Positions 9,116 to 17,836 of a stretch of DNA of 64,000 bases are shown here, piece by piece. The notes beneath the pieces were generated by a model. The model had not been told where the DNA came from, made no database searches, and worked only from the letters and a program-made list of their open reading frames with translations. Within the stretch, counting starts at the first letter, position 1. Every line of letters starts with the position of its first letter. Origin of the DNA: Acetoanaerobium sticklandii (lineage in GTDB: Bacteria; Bacillota; Clostridia; Peptostreptococcales; Filifactoraceae); assembly GCF_000196455.1 (NCBI RefSeq), contig NC_014614.1, positions 2,517,501-2,581,500 of the forward strand, given 5' to 3'. The position numbers and the translations under genes are program-made.

Positions 9116-9838
9116 GTGATAGGCCATTGTTCTATTGGCAATACGCCATGCGAGGTATGCAAAGGCAAGGCATGTATCAAGAAAACTCCTTTATTGTCCA
9201 GTCTAAATAGACTCGAAATAGAAAAAATATCTGAAGGAGTAGTTTTCAAAGATTATAAAGCCGGAGAAACAGTTTTTTCTATAGGTGAAAAAGCTGATAA
9301 GCTATATATTGTCTGCTCTGGAAGAATGAAAATTTACAAATATCTATCTGATGGGCATGAACAGATTCTATATATATACTCTCCTGGTGATTTTATAGGG
9401 GCCTTTAACCTTTTAAAGGAAGACGAGTTTGAATTTAGTGCAGAGGCTCTTGAGGACATGACTATTAGCTGTCTATCAAAGGATACCTTTGATCAGATAA
9501 TCCTAAAAAATCCTACTATTACTCTGAAGATACTAGAAAAATCCTATGAGCGAATTAAGGCTGCTGAACGACTGGTTGAAAGACTTTCTGTTAGTAGTGC
9601 TGATGCAAAGGTAGCTGGACTTTTATTAAATTTGATTAAAGATTTTGGAGCAAAAGATAGCAAAGGTATCATGCTTGGACTTTCCATAAACCGAGAAGAA
9701 ATGGGAAGCTATGCTGGAATATCAAGAGAAACTATGACTAGAAAGCTTAAGCTGTTTAAAGAGTTAGGCTATATAGATTTCATAGGAAACAAGAAAATAC
9801 TCATACTAAATGAACAAGCCCTAAGAGACCTACTTTAA
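9116..9838 (+). CDS. Crp/Fnr-family regulator with N-terminal Cys cluster
   Basis: A protein of about 240 residues with a cyclic-nucleotide-binding-like beta-roll (residues 25-145), a dimerisation helix and a C-terminal winged HTH. The first 20 residues contain four Cys in the pattern C-x6-C-x2-C-x4-C, as in FNR-type iron-sulfur oxygen or NO sensors. The recognition helix reads SRETMTRKL. Its R-E-x3-R arrangement is that of CRP (TGTGA half sites), not FNR (V-E-x2-S-R). It follows pflA and the pflB promoter carries a TGTGA-N6-TCAC dyad, so regulation of pfl is likely. No ATG is available: GTG at 9116 behind AGGTG is the best start (GTG 9110 is possible). An AGTTT-N7-AAACT dyad lies upstream at 9077-9093. 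Confidence 0.85.
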   Translation: MIGHCSIGNTPCEVCKGKACIKKTPLLSSLNRLEIEKISEGVVFKDYKAGETVFSIGEKADKLYIVCSGRMKIYKYLSDGHEQILYIYSPGDFIGAFNLLKEDEFEFSAEALEDMTISCLSKDTFDQIILKNPTITLKILEKSYERIKAAERLVERLSVSSADAKVAGLLLNLIKDFGAKDSKGIMLGLSINREEMGSYAGISRETMTRKLKLFKELGYIDFIGNKKILILNEQALRDLL

Positions 9839-9866
9839 ACAAATCTTATGGCTTGTTTATTTTTTT
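9835..9866 (+). terminator. Weak intrinsic terminator
   Basis: AAACAA and TTGTTT form a 6-bp stem followed by ATTTTTTT, overlapping the stop codon of the Crp/Fnr gene. The stem is AT-rich, hence weak. Confidence 0.45.
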
Positions 9867-10004
9867 GTCTAGACACATCTCCTGTTTATGTTATAATATT
9901 TCCATTAGTATTTTTCTAGCTTACTATTGTGTTTCAAGTAAATACGTTTTGCCAGTAAAAAACTAAATTTATAACTACGGAATATAATCAAGGGGGATAT
10001 CACA

Positions 10005-11066
10005 ATGTATAAGGGCTTAATTGATAACTACAGAGAATTTTTTAATTTTAATAAAGAAACGGTTCCTGTGACATTAAATGAAGGCAGGACGCCACTGATT
10101 CGAGCAAATAATCTAGAAACCCTTCTAGGTATAGATATAGAGCTTTATTTTAAATTCGAAGGACTTAATCCTACGGGCTCCTTTAAAGACCGTGGTATGA
10201 CAAGTGCAGTTACAAAAGCTGTAGAAGATAATAGCAAGGCTGTAATTTGTGCTTCAACTGGAAATACATCTGCATCAGCTGCAGCCTATGCTGCTAGAGC
10301 AGGCCTTAGATCCTATGTCATTATCCCAGATGGAAAAATAGCTAAAGGCAAGCTGGCTCAGGCTGTAGCCTACGGCGCTACTATACTTGCAATAGATGGA
10401 AATTTTGATGTGGCGCTAGATATGGTTAAGGAAATTTCAAGCAATCATCCTATAACTATGGTAAATTCACTTAATCCTCATCGTATAGAAGGTCAAAAAA
10501 CTGCTGCCTTTGAACTATGCGATGATTTAAAAGTAGCTCCAGATTATTTATTTATTCCAGTTGGAAATGCAGGTAATATCACTGCTTACTGGAAGGGCTT
10601 TAATGAATATCATAAAGCTGGAAAAATTTCGAATCTGCCTCAGCTTATGGGCTTTCAAGCATATAACAGTGCTCCACTAGTGCTTGGTCATCCAGTTTCA
10701 AATCCAGAAACTGTTGCTACAGCTATAAGAATAGGTAATCCAGCAAGTGGTGATAGAGCTCTTGCCGCTATAAAAGAGTCCAACGGAAATATAGATAGAA
10801 TTAAGGATGAGGATATTTTAAAAGCGCAGTTTTTACTTTCTACATCAGAAGGAATATTTGCTGAGCCAGCTTCATGTATATCTCTAGCTGGTCTTATTAA
10901 AGCTAAAGATGAGGGCCGTGTAAACCAAGGCTCAAAAGTAGTCTGCGTATTAACTGGAAATGGTCTAAAGGACAGTGACATCATACTAGACAACCCTTAT
11001 GAATACGCCACCTTAAAATCTGATTACAAGGTAATCGAGGATTATATTTTAAGGGGGAATAAATAA
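10005..11066 (+). CDS. thrC: Threonine synthase
   Basis: A 353-residue fold-type II PLP enzyme that makes L-threonine from O-phospho-L-homoserine. The PLP lysine is in GSFKDRG (Lys61), followed by STGNTSASAAAYAARAG (phosphate-binding region) and the C-terminal VLTGNGLKD block that binds the pyridine ring. The length fits the short threonine synthase class. AAGGGGGAT precedes the ATG. The stop overlaps the thrB start by one base (TAATG), so the two are translationally coupled. No homoserine dehydrogenase gene accompanies them here. Confidence 0.95.
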   Translation: MYKGLIDNYREFFNFNKETVPVTLNEGRTPLIRANNLETLLGIDIELYFKFEGLNPTGSFKDRGMTSAVTKAVEDNSKAVICASTGNTSASAAAYAARAGLRSYVIIPDGKIAKGKLAQAVAYGATILAIDGNFDVALDMVKEISSNHPITMVNSLNPHRIEGQKTAAFELCDDLKVAPDYLFIPVGNAGNITAYWKGFNEYHKAGKISNLPQLMGFQAYNSAPLVLGHPVSNPETVATAIRIGNPASGDRALAAIKESNGNIDRIKDEDILKAQFLLSTSEGIFAEPASCISLAGLIKAKDEGRVNQGSKVVCVLTGNGLKDSDIILDNPYEYATLKSDYKVIEDYILRGNK

Positions 11067-11962
11067 TGTTTAAAGTAAAAGTACCTGCAACAAGTGCAAA
11101 TATGGGGCCAGGCTTTGACTGCATAGGGATAGCTCTGGATTTGTACAACGAAGTAGAGGTTTATGAATCAGATAAACCACTTCATTTCATTTGGGAATGC
11201 GAGGAAGAGGAAGTTCCTGAAAAAGAAAACTTCATTTATACAAGTATGATAGATGTATTTAAGGAGCATGATTTTCCTATCCCAAATGTAAAGGTTATAG
11301 CTAGAAAATGTAATATACCAATGGTAAGAGGACTAGGTAGCAGTTCCGCTGCTATAGTAGCTGGACTAACTCTTGCCTATGCTCTTATGGGAAAAGACTT
11401 TGACAAGGATTTACTGGCTTACAAAGCCTGGGTAATAGAGGGACATCCAGATAATGTAGTTCCTTGCTTTCTAGGTGGTATGACTATTTCTGTAATGGAT
11501 GAAGGAAAGCCCTACACTACTCATGTTCCTATAGAAGATAGAGTGAAATTTATGGCTGTTATTCCTCCTTACAAAACTGAAACCAAGCAAAGCAGAGAAG
11601 TTCTACCTAAAGACTACACAAGAGCAGATTGCATCCAGAATGTGTCTAGAGCTTCTATGATGATTAATGCCTTTAACTTAAAGGATTATCATCTGCTTAG
11701 AACGGCTTTTGGTGACAGGATTCATCAGCCTTATCGCTTGCCTCTTTTAAAAGATGCTACTTATGTATTTGAGCTTTTCAAAGAAAACGGTGCAATCGGA
11801 GAATTCATGAGTGGTTCAGGCTCTACACTAATGGGAGTATTTTTAGATGATTGCCAAGACAGAAAGCTTGTAATAGAGGAAAAGTTAAAAGCTATTGATC
11901 CTTTATTTAGAGTAGAATTACTAAATGTTGATAGAACTGGAGTAGTTCTTTCTAAGATTTAA
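11066..11962 (+). CDS. thrB: Homoserine kinase
   Basis: A 298-residue GHMP-family kinase that phosphorylates homoserine to feed the upstream threonine synthase. The N-terminal PATSANMGPGFDCIG block (residues 6-20), the ATP-binding VRGLGSSSAAIVAGL motif (about residues 89-103) and the C-terminal GEFMSGSGSTLMG loop are all present. The start overlaps the thrC stop by 1 bp. Length and motifs are normal. No clear terminator separates it from the next gene (73-bp gap). Confidence 0.95.
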   Translation: MFKVKVPATSANMGPGFDCIGIALDLYNEVEVYESDKPLHFIWECEEEEVPEKENFIYTSMIDVFKEHDFPIPNVKVIARKCNIPMVRGLGSSSAAIVAGLTLAYALMGKDFDKDLLAYKAWVIEGHPDNVVPCFLGGMTISVMDEGKPYTTHVPIEDRVKFMAVIPPYKTETKQSREVLPKDYTRADCIQNVSRASMMINAFNLKDYHLLRTAFGDRIHQPYRLPLLKDATYVFELFKENGAIGEFMSGSGSTLMGVFLDDCQDRKLVIEEKLKAIDPLFRVELLNVDRTGVVLSKI

Positions 11963-12035
11963 ATCAAATTTCAGTTTAATAGGTTTCAAATTCTCCTAAA
12001 CGAGGTATCATTTTAATGAGGAAGAAGGTGAAACT

Positions 12036-13124
12036 ATGGACACTGAAAAACGCAAGCTATCAAAATCCCACTACAATTTTTTATCATCTGAGCTTAAATA
12101 TTTGAATAATAAGCAAATACTAACTGAATCTCAGGTTCAAAGCTCTCTAGCTATGTATGAAGCTCATTCACCCTATAGCTTTACTAGAGTTATCTTAAGT
12201 ATAGCCTCAGTGCTGATTGGACTAGGTATTTTAACGTTTATCGCTAGTAACTGGGAAGATTTAACTGCATGGTTTAAATTTATTTTAGTACTAATTTTTC
12301 TAGCTTTATCTAGCTTTGCTTCACTTGCAACTGAAGAGAGCTATCCTAAAACCTCCAGAAGCTTACTATATTTGAGCATTCTTATATTTGGAGGAGGAAT
12401 ATTTTTAATTCAGCAGATATTCAACTTAACTTTTCAAAGTACGGCTGAGCTTCTAATTTGGGGACTTGCTATACTTCCTATAGCTATAGTCTACAAAGAT
12501 TTGGTTATACTAGTTGCATCTCAAATGCTTATATTTTCATTTTTAGTAACCTATGATATGCCTATTTTTGCTTTGATTTTACTCTTTGGTATATATTTCG
12601 CTTTATACCACAAACTAAATTATGCTCACGGCGAAAATTTTCTATCTAGCTTAGCTTTTGTTATATCAGCGCTTGGCTTCTTGATGACGCTAAACATAGT
12701 CTTAGAAGTAGATGAACATTTAATATTAGCAAGCTTCTTTATATTAGGCTTAATCATGGTATATCTTAAAGACATCAAACCATATGCTGTAGCTGTAATT
12801 AATTCAATCGGAGTACTTGTAATTTTAGTTTCTGGAATATTTTTAACTATAGATTCGACCTATTATCTTTTAAAGCCAAACGATGAAATGATAGCTCTAG
12901 GCTTTGCATTTTTCTACAGTTTACTTTTGTTATATTGGCTCAAAAAAGGCAAAATTTACTCCATCCTACTAATATGCAGTGTTATTCTTAGATATTATTT
13001 TGACCTTACTTTAAAATTTGCATCTAAGTCCCTCGTTTTTATAGTTGCTGGCTTAATCTTAGGAGCTTTTGGCTTCTGGTTTGAAAAGCAGCGCAGAGAG
13101 GGGGTATCTAAAGATGACTATTAA
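12036..13124 (+). CDS. DUF2157-type membrane protein
   Basis: A 362-residue protein with a hydrophilic N-terminus (residues 1-45, LxxxGxLTESQ-like helices) followed by about ten hydrophobic helices. The pattern YSFTRVILSIASVLIGLGILTFIASNWEDL is the conserved DUF2157 block near residues 46-75. Function is unknown. In other bacteria DUF2157 genes are commonly coupled to GDYXXLXY-protein genes, and that partner follows here with an 11-bp overlap. That pairing supports the call and suggests a shared membrane function. AGAAGGTGA precedes the ATG. Confidence 0.8.
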   Translation: MDTEKRKLSKSHYNFLSSELKYLNNKQILTESQVQSSLAMYEAHSPYSFTRVILSIASVLIGLGILTFIASNWEDLTAWFKFILVLIFLALSSFASLATEESYPKTSRSLLYLSILIFGGGIFLIQQIFNLTFQSTAELLIWGLAILPIAIVYKDLVILVASQMLIFSFLVTYDMPIFALILLFGIYFALYHKLNYAHGENFLSSLAFVISALGFLMTLNIVLEVDEHLILASFFILGLIMVYLKDIKPYAVAVINSIGVLVILVSGIFLTIDSTYYLLKPNDEMIALGFAFFYSLLLLYWLKKGKIYSILLICSVILRYYFDLTLKFASKSLVFIVAGLILGAFGFWFEKQRREGVSKDDY

Positions 13125-13668
13125 AAAATTAGATAAAAAGAAACTCCTTGCTCTTGGACTTTTATTTTTGATATTAATAGGATTTGGCTCTATTCATCTA
13201 GTTGCTGAAAATTATGGAAAATCCTTATATCTTGAAACTGTTCCTTACGACCCAGTTGATTTGTTTAGAGGAGATTATGTAAATTTGCAATATGAAATTG
13301 AAAATCTCGATATGGATTTAGTTGACAAATCTATGTATGAAAAGGTAAATGAATCTGGAAATATCTATTATAAAATACACGACGATGCTGGATATCTAAT
13401 ATATGAAGAAGATTCTAATCCTCTTAAGGCCATATCCCTTGTCCCTGATAGACCTAGTGGTTCAAATTATATTAAAGCAAAGCTTTTCTATATAGATGAA
13501 TATGCTAAGAAGGCAAGACTGAGCATCGGATTAAATAGATTTTATGTGCCCGAGGGAACTGGAACTGAGCTTGAGAATTTATCAAGACAAGGTAGCCTAG
13601 TTGTAGAAATTAAGAAACAAGGACCTTTCTATACACTGAAAGATATTTCAAGGATAGAAGAAAAATAG
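13114..13668 (+). CDS. GDYXXLXY domain protein
   Basis: A 184-residue protein with one N-terminal membrane helix (residues 11-28) and an extracytoplasmic domain. The name-giving motif appears as FRGDYVNLQYEI near residue 50. Function is unknown. The start at 13114 is preferred because GAGAGGGGGT precedes it; the frame stays open further upstream inside the DUF2157 gene. It overlaps that gene by 11 bp, indicating one transcript. A terminator follows. Confidence 0.85.
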   Translation: MTIKKLDKKKLLALGLLFLILIGFGSIHLVAENYGKSLYLETVPYDPVDLFRGDYVNLQYEIENLDMDLVDKSMYEKVNESGNIYYKIHDDAGYLIYEEDSNPLKAISLVPDRPSGSNYIKAKLFYIDEYAKKARLSIGLNRFYVPEGTGTELENLSRQGSLVVEIKKQGPFYTLKDISRIEEK

Positions 13669-13690
13669 AATGAATGATATTTTAAAATAT

Positions 13691-13746
13691 ACTCTCAAAA
13701 TTGATATTGTAATCTAAATTACTTATCTATTTTGAGAGTTTTTTAG
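13691..13746 (+). terminator. Intrinsic terminator of the DUF2157/GDYXXLXY operon
   Basis: ACTCTCAAAAT and ATTTTGAGAGT form a perfect 11-bp stem with a long AT-rich loop, followed by TTTTTT. Confidence 0.8.
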
Positions 13747-13801
13747 TAAGTACTCTAGTAAAATCAAAATACTTTATGTAAAGTACTTCTTCTTAATTTA
13801 A

Positions 13802-13854
13802 TTGTAAACCTATTAATTTTATAGGTTGACTATGTATTGTTAATCTCTTATAAT
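13802..13854 (+). promoter_or_regulatory. bioY promoter with BirA-like operator
   Basis: TTGACT (13826-13831), a 17-bp spacer and TATAAT (13849-13854) form a strong promoter. Overlapping its -35 is an inverted repeat, TTGTAAACC ... GGTTGACTA (13802-13832), whose halves match the BirA biotin-repressor operator half-sites. The spacing between halves (13 bp) is slightly shorter than I expect for BirA sites. The inner part AACCTAT-N7-ATAGGTT is a perfect dyad. Confidence 0.6.
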
Positions 13855-13917
13855 TAAAGCAGAATTATTTAGATGCTATTATATTTATTAAAATTTTATT
13901 GTTTAAAGGAGACTACT

Positions 13918-14484
13918 ATGAAAAATGTCAGAGAATTAGTGTTGGTATCGTTATTTGCAGCAATCACTTGCATACTATCTATTGTATCTATTCCGCTTCC
14001 TTTTACTCCAGTCCCTATAACTCTACAGCTTCTTGCAGTTACTATGTCTAGTGCTGTTCTAGGGAAAAGACTTGGATTTTATTCGCAAGCTGTTTATACG
14101 CTTTTAGGTGCTGTTGGCCTTCCTGTATTTGCAGGTGGCAAAGCTGGTTTTTCTGTACTACTTGGACCTACAGGTGGATACATATTTGGTTTTATGGCGA
14201 GTGCCTTTGTCATAGGATGGCTAATTGAAATCTTTGCATCAAAACAACAAAACCCAAAGGCTGAGTATCTGACTATACTTTTTAGTATGGTAGCAGGACT
14301 TCTCGTTATCTATACCTTTGGGGTAATTCAGCTTATGCTAGTTGCTAAGCTTTCTTTAATCCAAGGTTTATTAGGAGGAGTTACCCCATTCATACTTGCC
14401 GATATAATCAAAATTGCTTTGGGTTCTTCTGTTGCATATTCAGTTAAAAAATCTCTTATAAAATCATCACTTATACTTAGCTAG
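13918..14484 (+). CDS. bioY: BioY family biotin transporter (ECF S component)
   Basis: A 188-residue integral membrane protein of the BioY family, the biotin-binding S component of ECF importers. Six hydrophobic helices are visible. The family motifs PFTPVPITLQLLAV (near residue 35) and AGGKAGFSVLLGPTGGYIFGF (near residue 80) are intact. I use ATG 13918 behind AAAGGAG, rather than an upstream in-frame ATG within the promoter leader. The BirA-like operator upstream fits biotin control. The EcfA/EcfT module is not in this window. Its stop overlaps the convergent malic enzyme stop. Confidence 0.93.
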   Translation: MKNVRELVLVSLFAAITCILSIVSIPLPFTPVPITLQLLAVTMSSAVLGKRLGFYSQAVYTLLGAVGLPVFAGGKAGFSVLLGPTGGYIFGFMASAFVIGWLIEIFASKQQNPKAEYLTILFSMVAGLLVIYTFGVIQLMLVAKLSLIQGLLGGVTPFILADIIKIALGSSVAYSVKKSLIKSSLILS

Positions 14485-15659
14485 ATTCTAGCTACACCAG
14501 TCTTTATTGCAGCCTCTGCTACAGCTTTTGCTACCTGTTTTGCTACCTCTTTATCAAGAGCGTCCGGAATTACATATTCAGGACTTAGCTTATCTTCAGG
14601 TATTATATCAGCTATGGCATAGGCTGCTGCTATTTTCATCTCTTCATTAATATCACTTGCTCTCACATCTAGAGCACCTCTAAAAATCCCTGGAAATGCA
14701 AGTACATTATTAATTTGGTTGGCAAAATCTGAGCGGCCAGTTCCTACTACTTTAGCTCCTGCTGATATCGCAATATTAGGCATAATTTCTGGAACTGGGT
14801 TTGCCATTGCAAATATAATCGAATCCTTTGCCATAGATTTAACCATAGGTTCATTTACCATATCTGCCGCAGATACTCCTATAAATACATCCGCATCCTT
14901 CATTGCATCTTCTAAAGTCCCTGTAATCTGATGAGGGTTAGTTATCTTGCATAGCTCATCTTTTAAGAAGTTTCCTCTTGTATCCACATTTTTATGTAAT
15001 ATTCCTTTTGTATCACAAATAATTATATTTGTAGCTCCTAAACTAAGTAGCATCTTTACTATAGCACTTCCTGCCGCTCCTGCTCCATTTATTGCTATTT
15101 TAAGCTCACTCATGGATTTATTTACTAGCTTTAGCGCATTGATTAGCCCTGCGCACACTACTATAGCCGTTCCATGCTGATCATCATGAAATACTGGTAT
15201 ATCTAGTTCTTTTCTCAGTCTTTCCTCTATTTCTATACATCTAGGTGCAGAAATATCCTCTAGATTTATTCCTCCAAATGTTGGAGCTATCATTTTTACT
15301 GCTTTAATTATCTCCTCAGTGTCTGTAGAGCTAAGGCAAATAGGAAAAGCATCTACATCTGCAAAGGCTTTGAAAAGTATTGCCTTGCCTTCCATAACAG
15401 GTAGCCCTGCCTCAGGACCGATATCTCCAAGACCAAGCACTGCTGTTCCATCCGTAACAACTGCTACAAGATTTCCCTTTGAAGTATATTTGTAAACATC
15501 TGATTTGTTTTGATTTATTTTTCTACATGGCTCAGCAACTCCAGGTGTATAAGCCGTACTCAAATCATCCCTAGATTCAAGCTTCACCTTGCTTGCTATA
15601 CTTATCTTCCCTTTGCTCTTTTCATGTAGCTCTAGTGCCATTTTGTTATAGTCCTTCAA
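14481..15659 (-). CDS. NAD(P)-dependent malic enzyme
   Basis: A 392-residue bacterial-type short malic enzyme converting malate to pyruvate and CO2. The N-terminal domain has YTPGVAEPC near residue 38 and DGTAVLGLGDIGPEAGLPVMEGKA near residue 72. The NAD-binding Rossmann domain has INGAGAAGSAIVKMLLSLGA near residue 190. There is no C-terminal phosphotransacetylase domain, unlike the long MaeB type. The start is TTG 15659 behind GAGGGGAT; TTG 15677 would lie upstream of that ribosome site. The gene is convergent with bioY, and their stop codons overlap within a CTAG. Confidence 0.92.
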   Translation of the reverse strand: MKDYNKMALELHEKSKGKISIASKVKLESRDDLSTAYTPGVAEPCRKINQNKSDVYKYTSKGNLVAVVTDGTAVLGLGDIGPEAGLPVMEGKAILFKAFADVDAFPICLSSTDTEEIIKAVKMIAPTFGGINLEDISAPRCIEIEERLRKELDIPVFHDDQHGTAIVVCAGLINALKLVNKSMSELKIAINGAGAAGSAIVKMLLSLGATNIIICDTKGILHKNVDTRGNFLKDELCKITNPHQITGTLEDAMKDADVFIGVSAADMVNEPMVKSMAKDSIIFAMANPVPEIMPNIAISAGAKVVGTGRSDFANQINNVLAFPGIFRGALDVRASDINEEMKIAAAYAIADIIPEDKLSPEYVIPDALDKEVAKQVAKAVAEAAIKTGVARI

Positions 15660-15884
15660 CGTTATATCCCCTCTCAAATGTTTATTCGAATTAAAACGGT
15701 TTTATTATAAAGTGTGTCATAAAAAATTTATTTTGAAATAATAGACTTAAGCTTTTTATATTTTAACACAAATATTTCATTATGATTACATATGTTTATT
15801 ATGATAGTTTGTACCCATTAACTTTTATACTTATTAGATTTATAATTATATTATATGTGAAATAAAGTAAAAGGAGAAACTATC

Positions 15885-16334
15885 ATGAACTTATCTATTC
15901 GAGAAGGCATCTTCTCAGATTTCGAACATATAACTCTTTTAAATAGAACTGAAATGGGATTAGAGACTCCTCTTTCACAAACAAAAATGGCTTTAGGAAA
16001 AATTCTTTCAGACCCTAAGCACAAACTATTTGTTGCTACTATAGATGAAGATATTGTGGGTTATGTTCATGCAAATGATTATGATTCACTACTTGAGCCT
16101 CCTATGAAAAATATAGTCGCTTTAGCTGTTTCATCTAAATATCAGCATACTGGTGTAGCAAAGCAATTAATTAATGCTGTAGAGCTTTGGGCTATGGACA
16201 CAAGTGCCGCAGGTGTTAGATTGATATCAGGTGAAACAAAAGTAGATTCAAGGTCATTTTATCACTCTTGTGGCTATAGTGGCGACAGACACCAAATTAA
16301 CCTAAAAAAAGTTTTTTTAAATAATTATAGATAA
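15885..16334 (+). CDS. GNAT-family N-acetyltransferase
   Basis: A 149-residue GNAT acetyltransferase. Beta strands and the acetyl-CoA-binding motif appear as ALAVSSKYQHTGVAKQLINAVELWA (about residues 77-101), with the usual R/Q-x-x-G-x-G/A loop as QHTGVA. The C-terminal FYHSCGY segment is typical. Substrate is unknown. AAAAGGAGAAAC precedes the ATG. The gene stands alone between divergent malic enzyme and convergent murI, sharing a bidirectional terminator with the latter. Confidence 0.85.
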   Translation: MNLSIREGIFSDFEHITLLNRTEMGLETPLSQTKMALGKILSDPKHKLFVATIDEDIVGYVHANDYDSLLEPPMKNIVALAVSSKYQHTGVAKQLINAVELWAMDTSAAGVRLISGETKVDSRSFYHSCGYSGDRHQINLKKVFLNNYR

Positions 16335-16336
16335 TA

Positions 16337-16378
16337 CAAAAAACTAAGCATAGGCTAATACCCTAGGCTTAGTTTTTC
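16337..16378. terminator. Bidirectional terminator between GNAT gene and murI
   Basis: AAAAAACTAAGC and GCTTAGTTTTT pair, extended by TAGG/CCTA, with poly-A and poly-T flanks. The murI stop codon (16355-16357) lies inside the hairpin. Confidence 0.8.
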
Positions 16379-17173
16379 AATTTCCTCTAATCTTCTAAAT
16401 AATATTTGGTATCTTTCTAAATCCTTGCCTTCTTTAGCAATAACTCCTGAATTATAAAATTCAACCTTGCCACTGCCTTGATTGAGACTTTTTTTAGTTC
16501 TAAGAATATTTTGAAGATGCCTTATTGTCCCTTCGTTGCCATCTATTATACTTATTTCTTTGGTCACAAGCTTTTGTATCATATCCTTAAAAAATATAAA
16601 GTGAGTGCACCCTAAAACCAATGTCTGGTAATCCTTTAAATCAATCTCCTTAAACTGATTCTCAAGATATTTAGTTATTCTTGTCTCATCAAAATCAAGT
16701 CTTTCCGCAAACTGAACCAATTCTTGAAGCTCCAGTAAATCCACTATACTTTCGCTATCTAAAGCACTTATGAGATTATGCAGCTTTTCTTCCTTTAAAG
16801 TGAGCTTAGTAGCTGTAACAAGCACCTTTTTGTTTTCTATATCAGTATACCTGACTGCTGGTTTTACTGCAGGCTCCATACCTATTATAGGAATATCATA
16901 CTTTTTTCTTAAATCCTCTATTGCTACGCTAGTAGCCGTATTGCAAGCAACTACTATAGCCTTGACATTCTTGCTTACTATAAAATCCATAGCTTTAAAA
17001 ACAAGCTCTCTTACCTCAGCTTTAGTTTTAATTCCATAGGGTTGATTTTCAGTATCTGCATAATATATATAGTCTTCAAGAGGCATCATTTCAAGAGCTT
17101 TGTGAAGCACCGTAAGTCCACCTATCCCAGAATCAAAAAAACCAATTTTATATCTCTCTTCCTTATTGCTCAT
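16355..17173 (-). CDS. murI: Glutamate racemase
   Basis: A 272-residue cofactor-independent racemase that supplies D-glutamate for peptidoglycan. The substrate motif GFFDSGIGGLTVL is near the N-terminus. The two catalytic cysteines are in VACNTAT (about residue 75) and LGCTHF (about residue 187). I start at ATG 17173, six bases from AAGGTAG; ATG 17179 would abut it. The stop codon of the upstream PPOX gene forms part of that ribosome site, so the two genes are likely coupled. Confidence 0.93.
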   Translation of the reverse strand: MSNKEERYKIGFFDSGIGGLTVLHKALEMMPLEDYIYYADTENQPYGIKTKAEVRELVFKAMDFIVSKNVKAIVVACNTATSVAIEDLRKKYDIPIIGMEPAVKPAVRYTDIENKKVLVTATKLTLKEEKLHNLISALDSESIVDLLELQELVQFAERLDFDETRITKYLENQFKEIDLKDYQTLVLGCTHFIFFKDMIQKLVTKEISIIDGNEGTIRHLQNILRTKKSLNQGSGKVEFYNSGVIAKEGKDLERYQILFRRLEEIEKLSLGY

Positions 17174-17179
17174 TTTCAT

Positions 17180-17644
17180 CTACCTTCTAGCTTTTCCAGT
17201 AATTTTTTCTATATCTATTTTTACTACAGTTGTCTTATGCTTATCATTGGCTATATATTTCATCCCTGAATCCATAAAATCAGGTGAATATTTTTTTATC
17301 AGGCACTCAAGAGCATGTAGCTTTTCCTCTTGCTCAATTATGCTAGCTCTTCCAAATACTATTACGCTCTCATATTCGGTTGAAAATTTTGAAGGCAGTA
17401 CATTCGTATCTCCAACTACGCAAAATGAAACTTTTGAAGAAAAATTTATATTATCTAATTTATGTCCCTCGGTAGCCCCATGAATATAGATGCTCGAGTC
17501 CTCAAAAGCATAGCTTACTGGTACTACATATGGATATCCATCTTCCCCTATGGTAGCAAGGCTTCCATATTCAGCTTTTGTCAAAATTTCTTTCGCTTCC
17601 TCTATAGCTAGCTGTCTATCACTTCTTCTCATTTCTCTTTGCAT
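17180..17644 (-). CDS. Pyridoxamine 5'-phosphate oxidase-family (NimA-like) flavoprotein
   Basis: A 154-residue split-barrel flavoprotein. The start MRRSDRQL followed by EEAKEILTKAEYGSLATIGEDGYPYVVPVSYA is typical of the NimA/FMN-binding subgroup, whose members include nitroimidazole reductases. Single domain, cytoplasmic, no Cys cluster. It precedes murI with no gap. The physiological substrate is unknown; NimA-like activity is inferred from family only. AGAGGTGTG precedes the ATG. Confidence 0.85.
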   Translation of the reverse strand: MQREMRRSDRQLAIEEAKEILTKAEYGSLATIGEDGYPYVVPVSYAFEDSSIYIHGATEGHKLDNINFSSKVSFCVVGDTNVLPSKFSTEYESVIVFGRASIIEQEEKLHALECLIKKYSPDFMDSGMKYIANDKHKTTVVKIDIEKITGKARR

Positions 17645-17836
17645 AATTCACACCTCTTTCTTTTTTCAAATCACTATATTATATTATACATGGTCTAATG
17701 ATGAATTCAAAGAATTTCGCATATCTATCTAAATAAATAGCTTGACCAGTCGATACTATATTATGTAAAATTTCTATTATAGACTAAGAAAATAGTCCTA
17801 GTCTAGGTAACCATAATAATATTAAGTGAGGTAAAA

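Noticed and set aside
13746..13801. Riboswitch before bioY
   Set aside because: The sequence has no known aptamer core. Promoter and operator explain the region.
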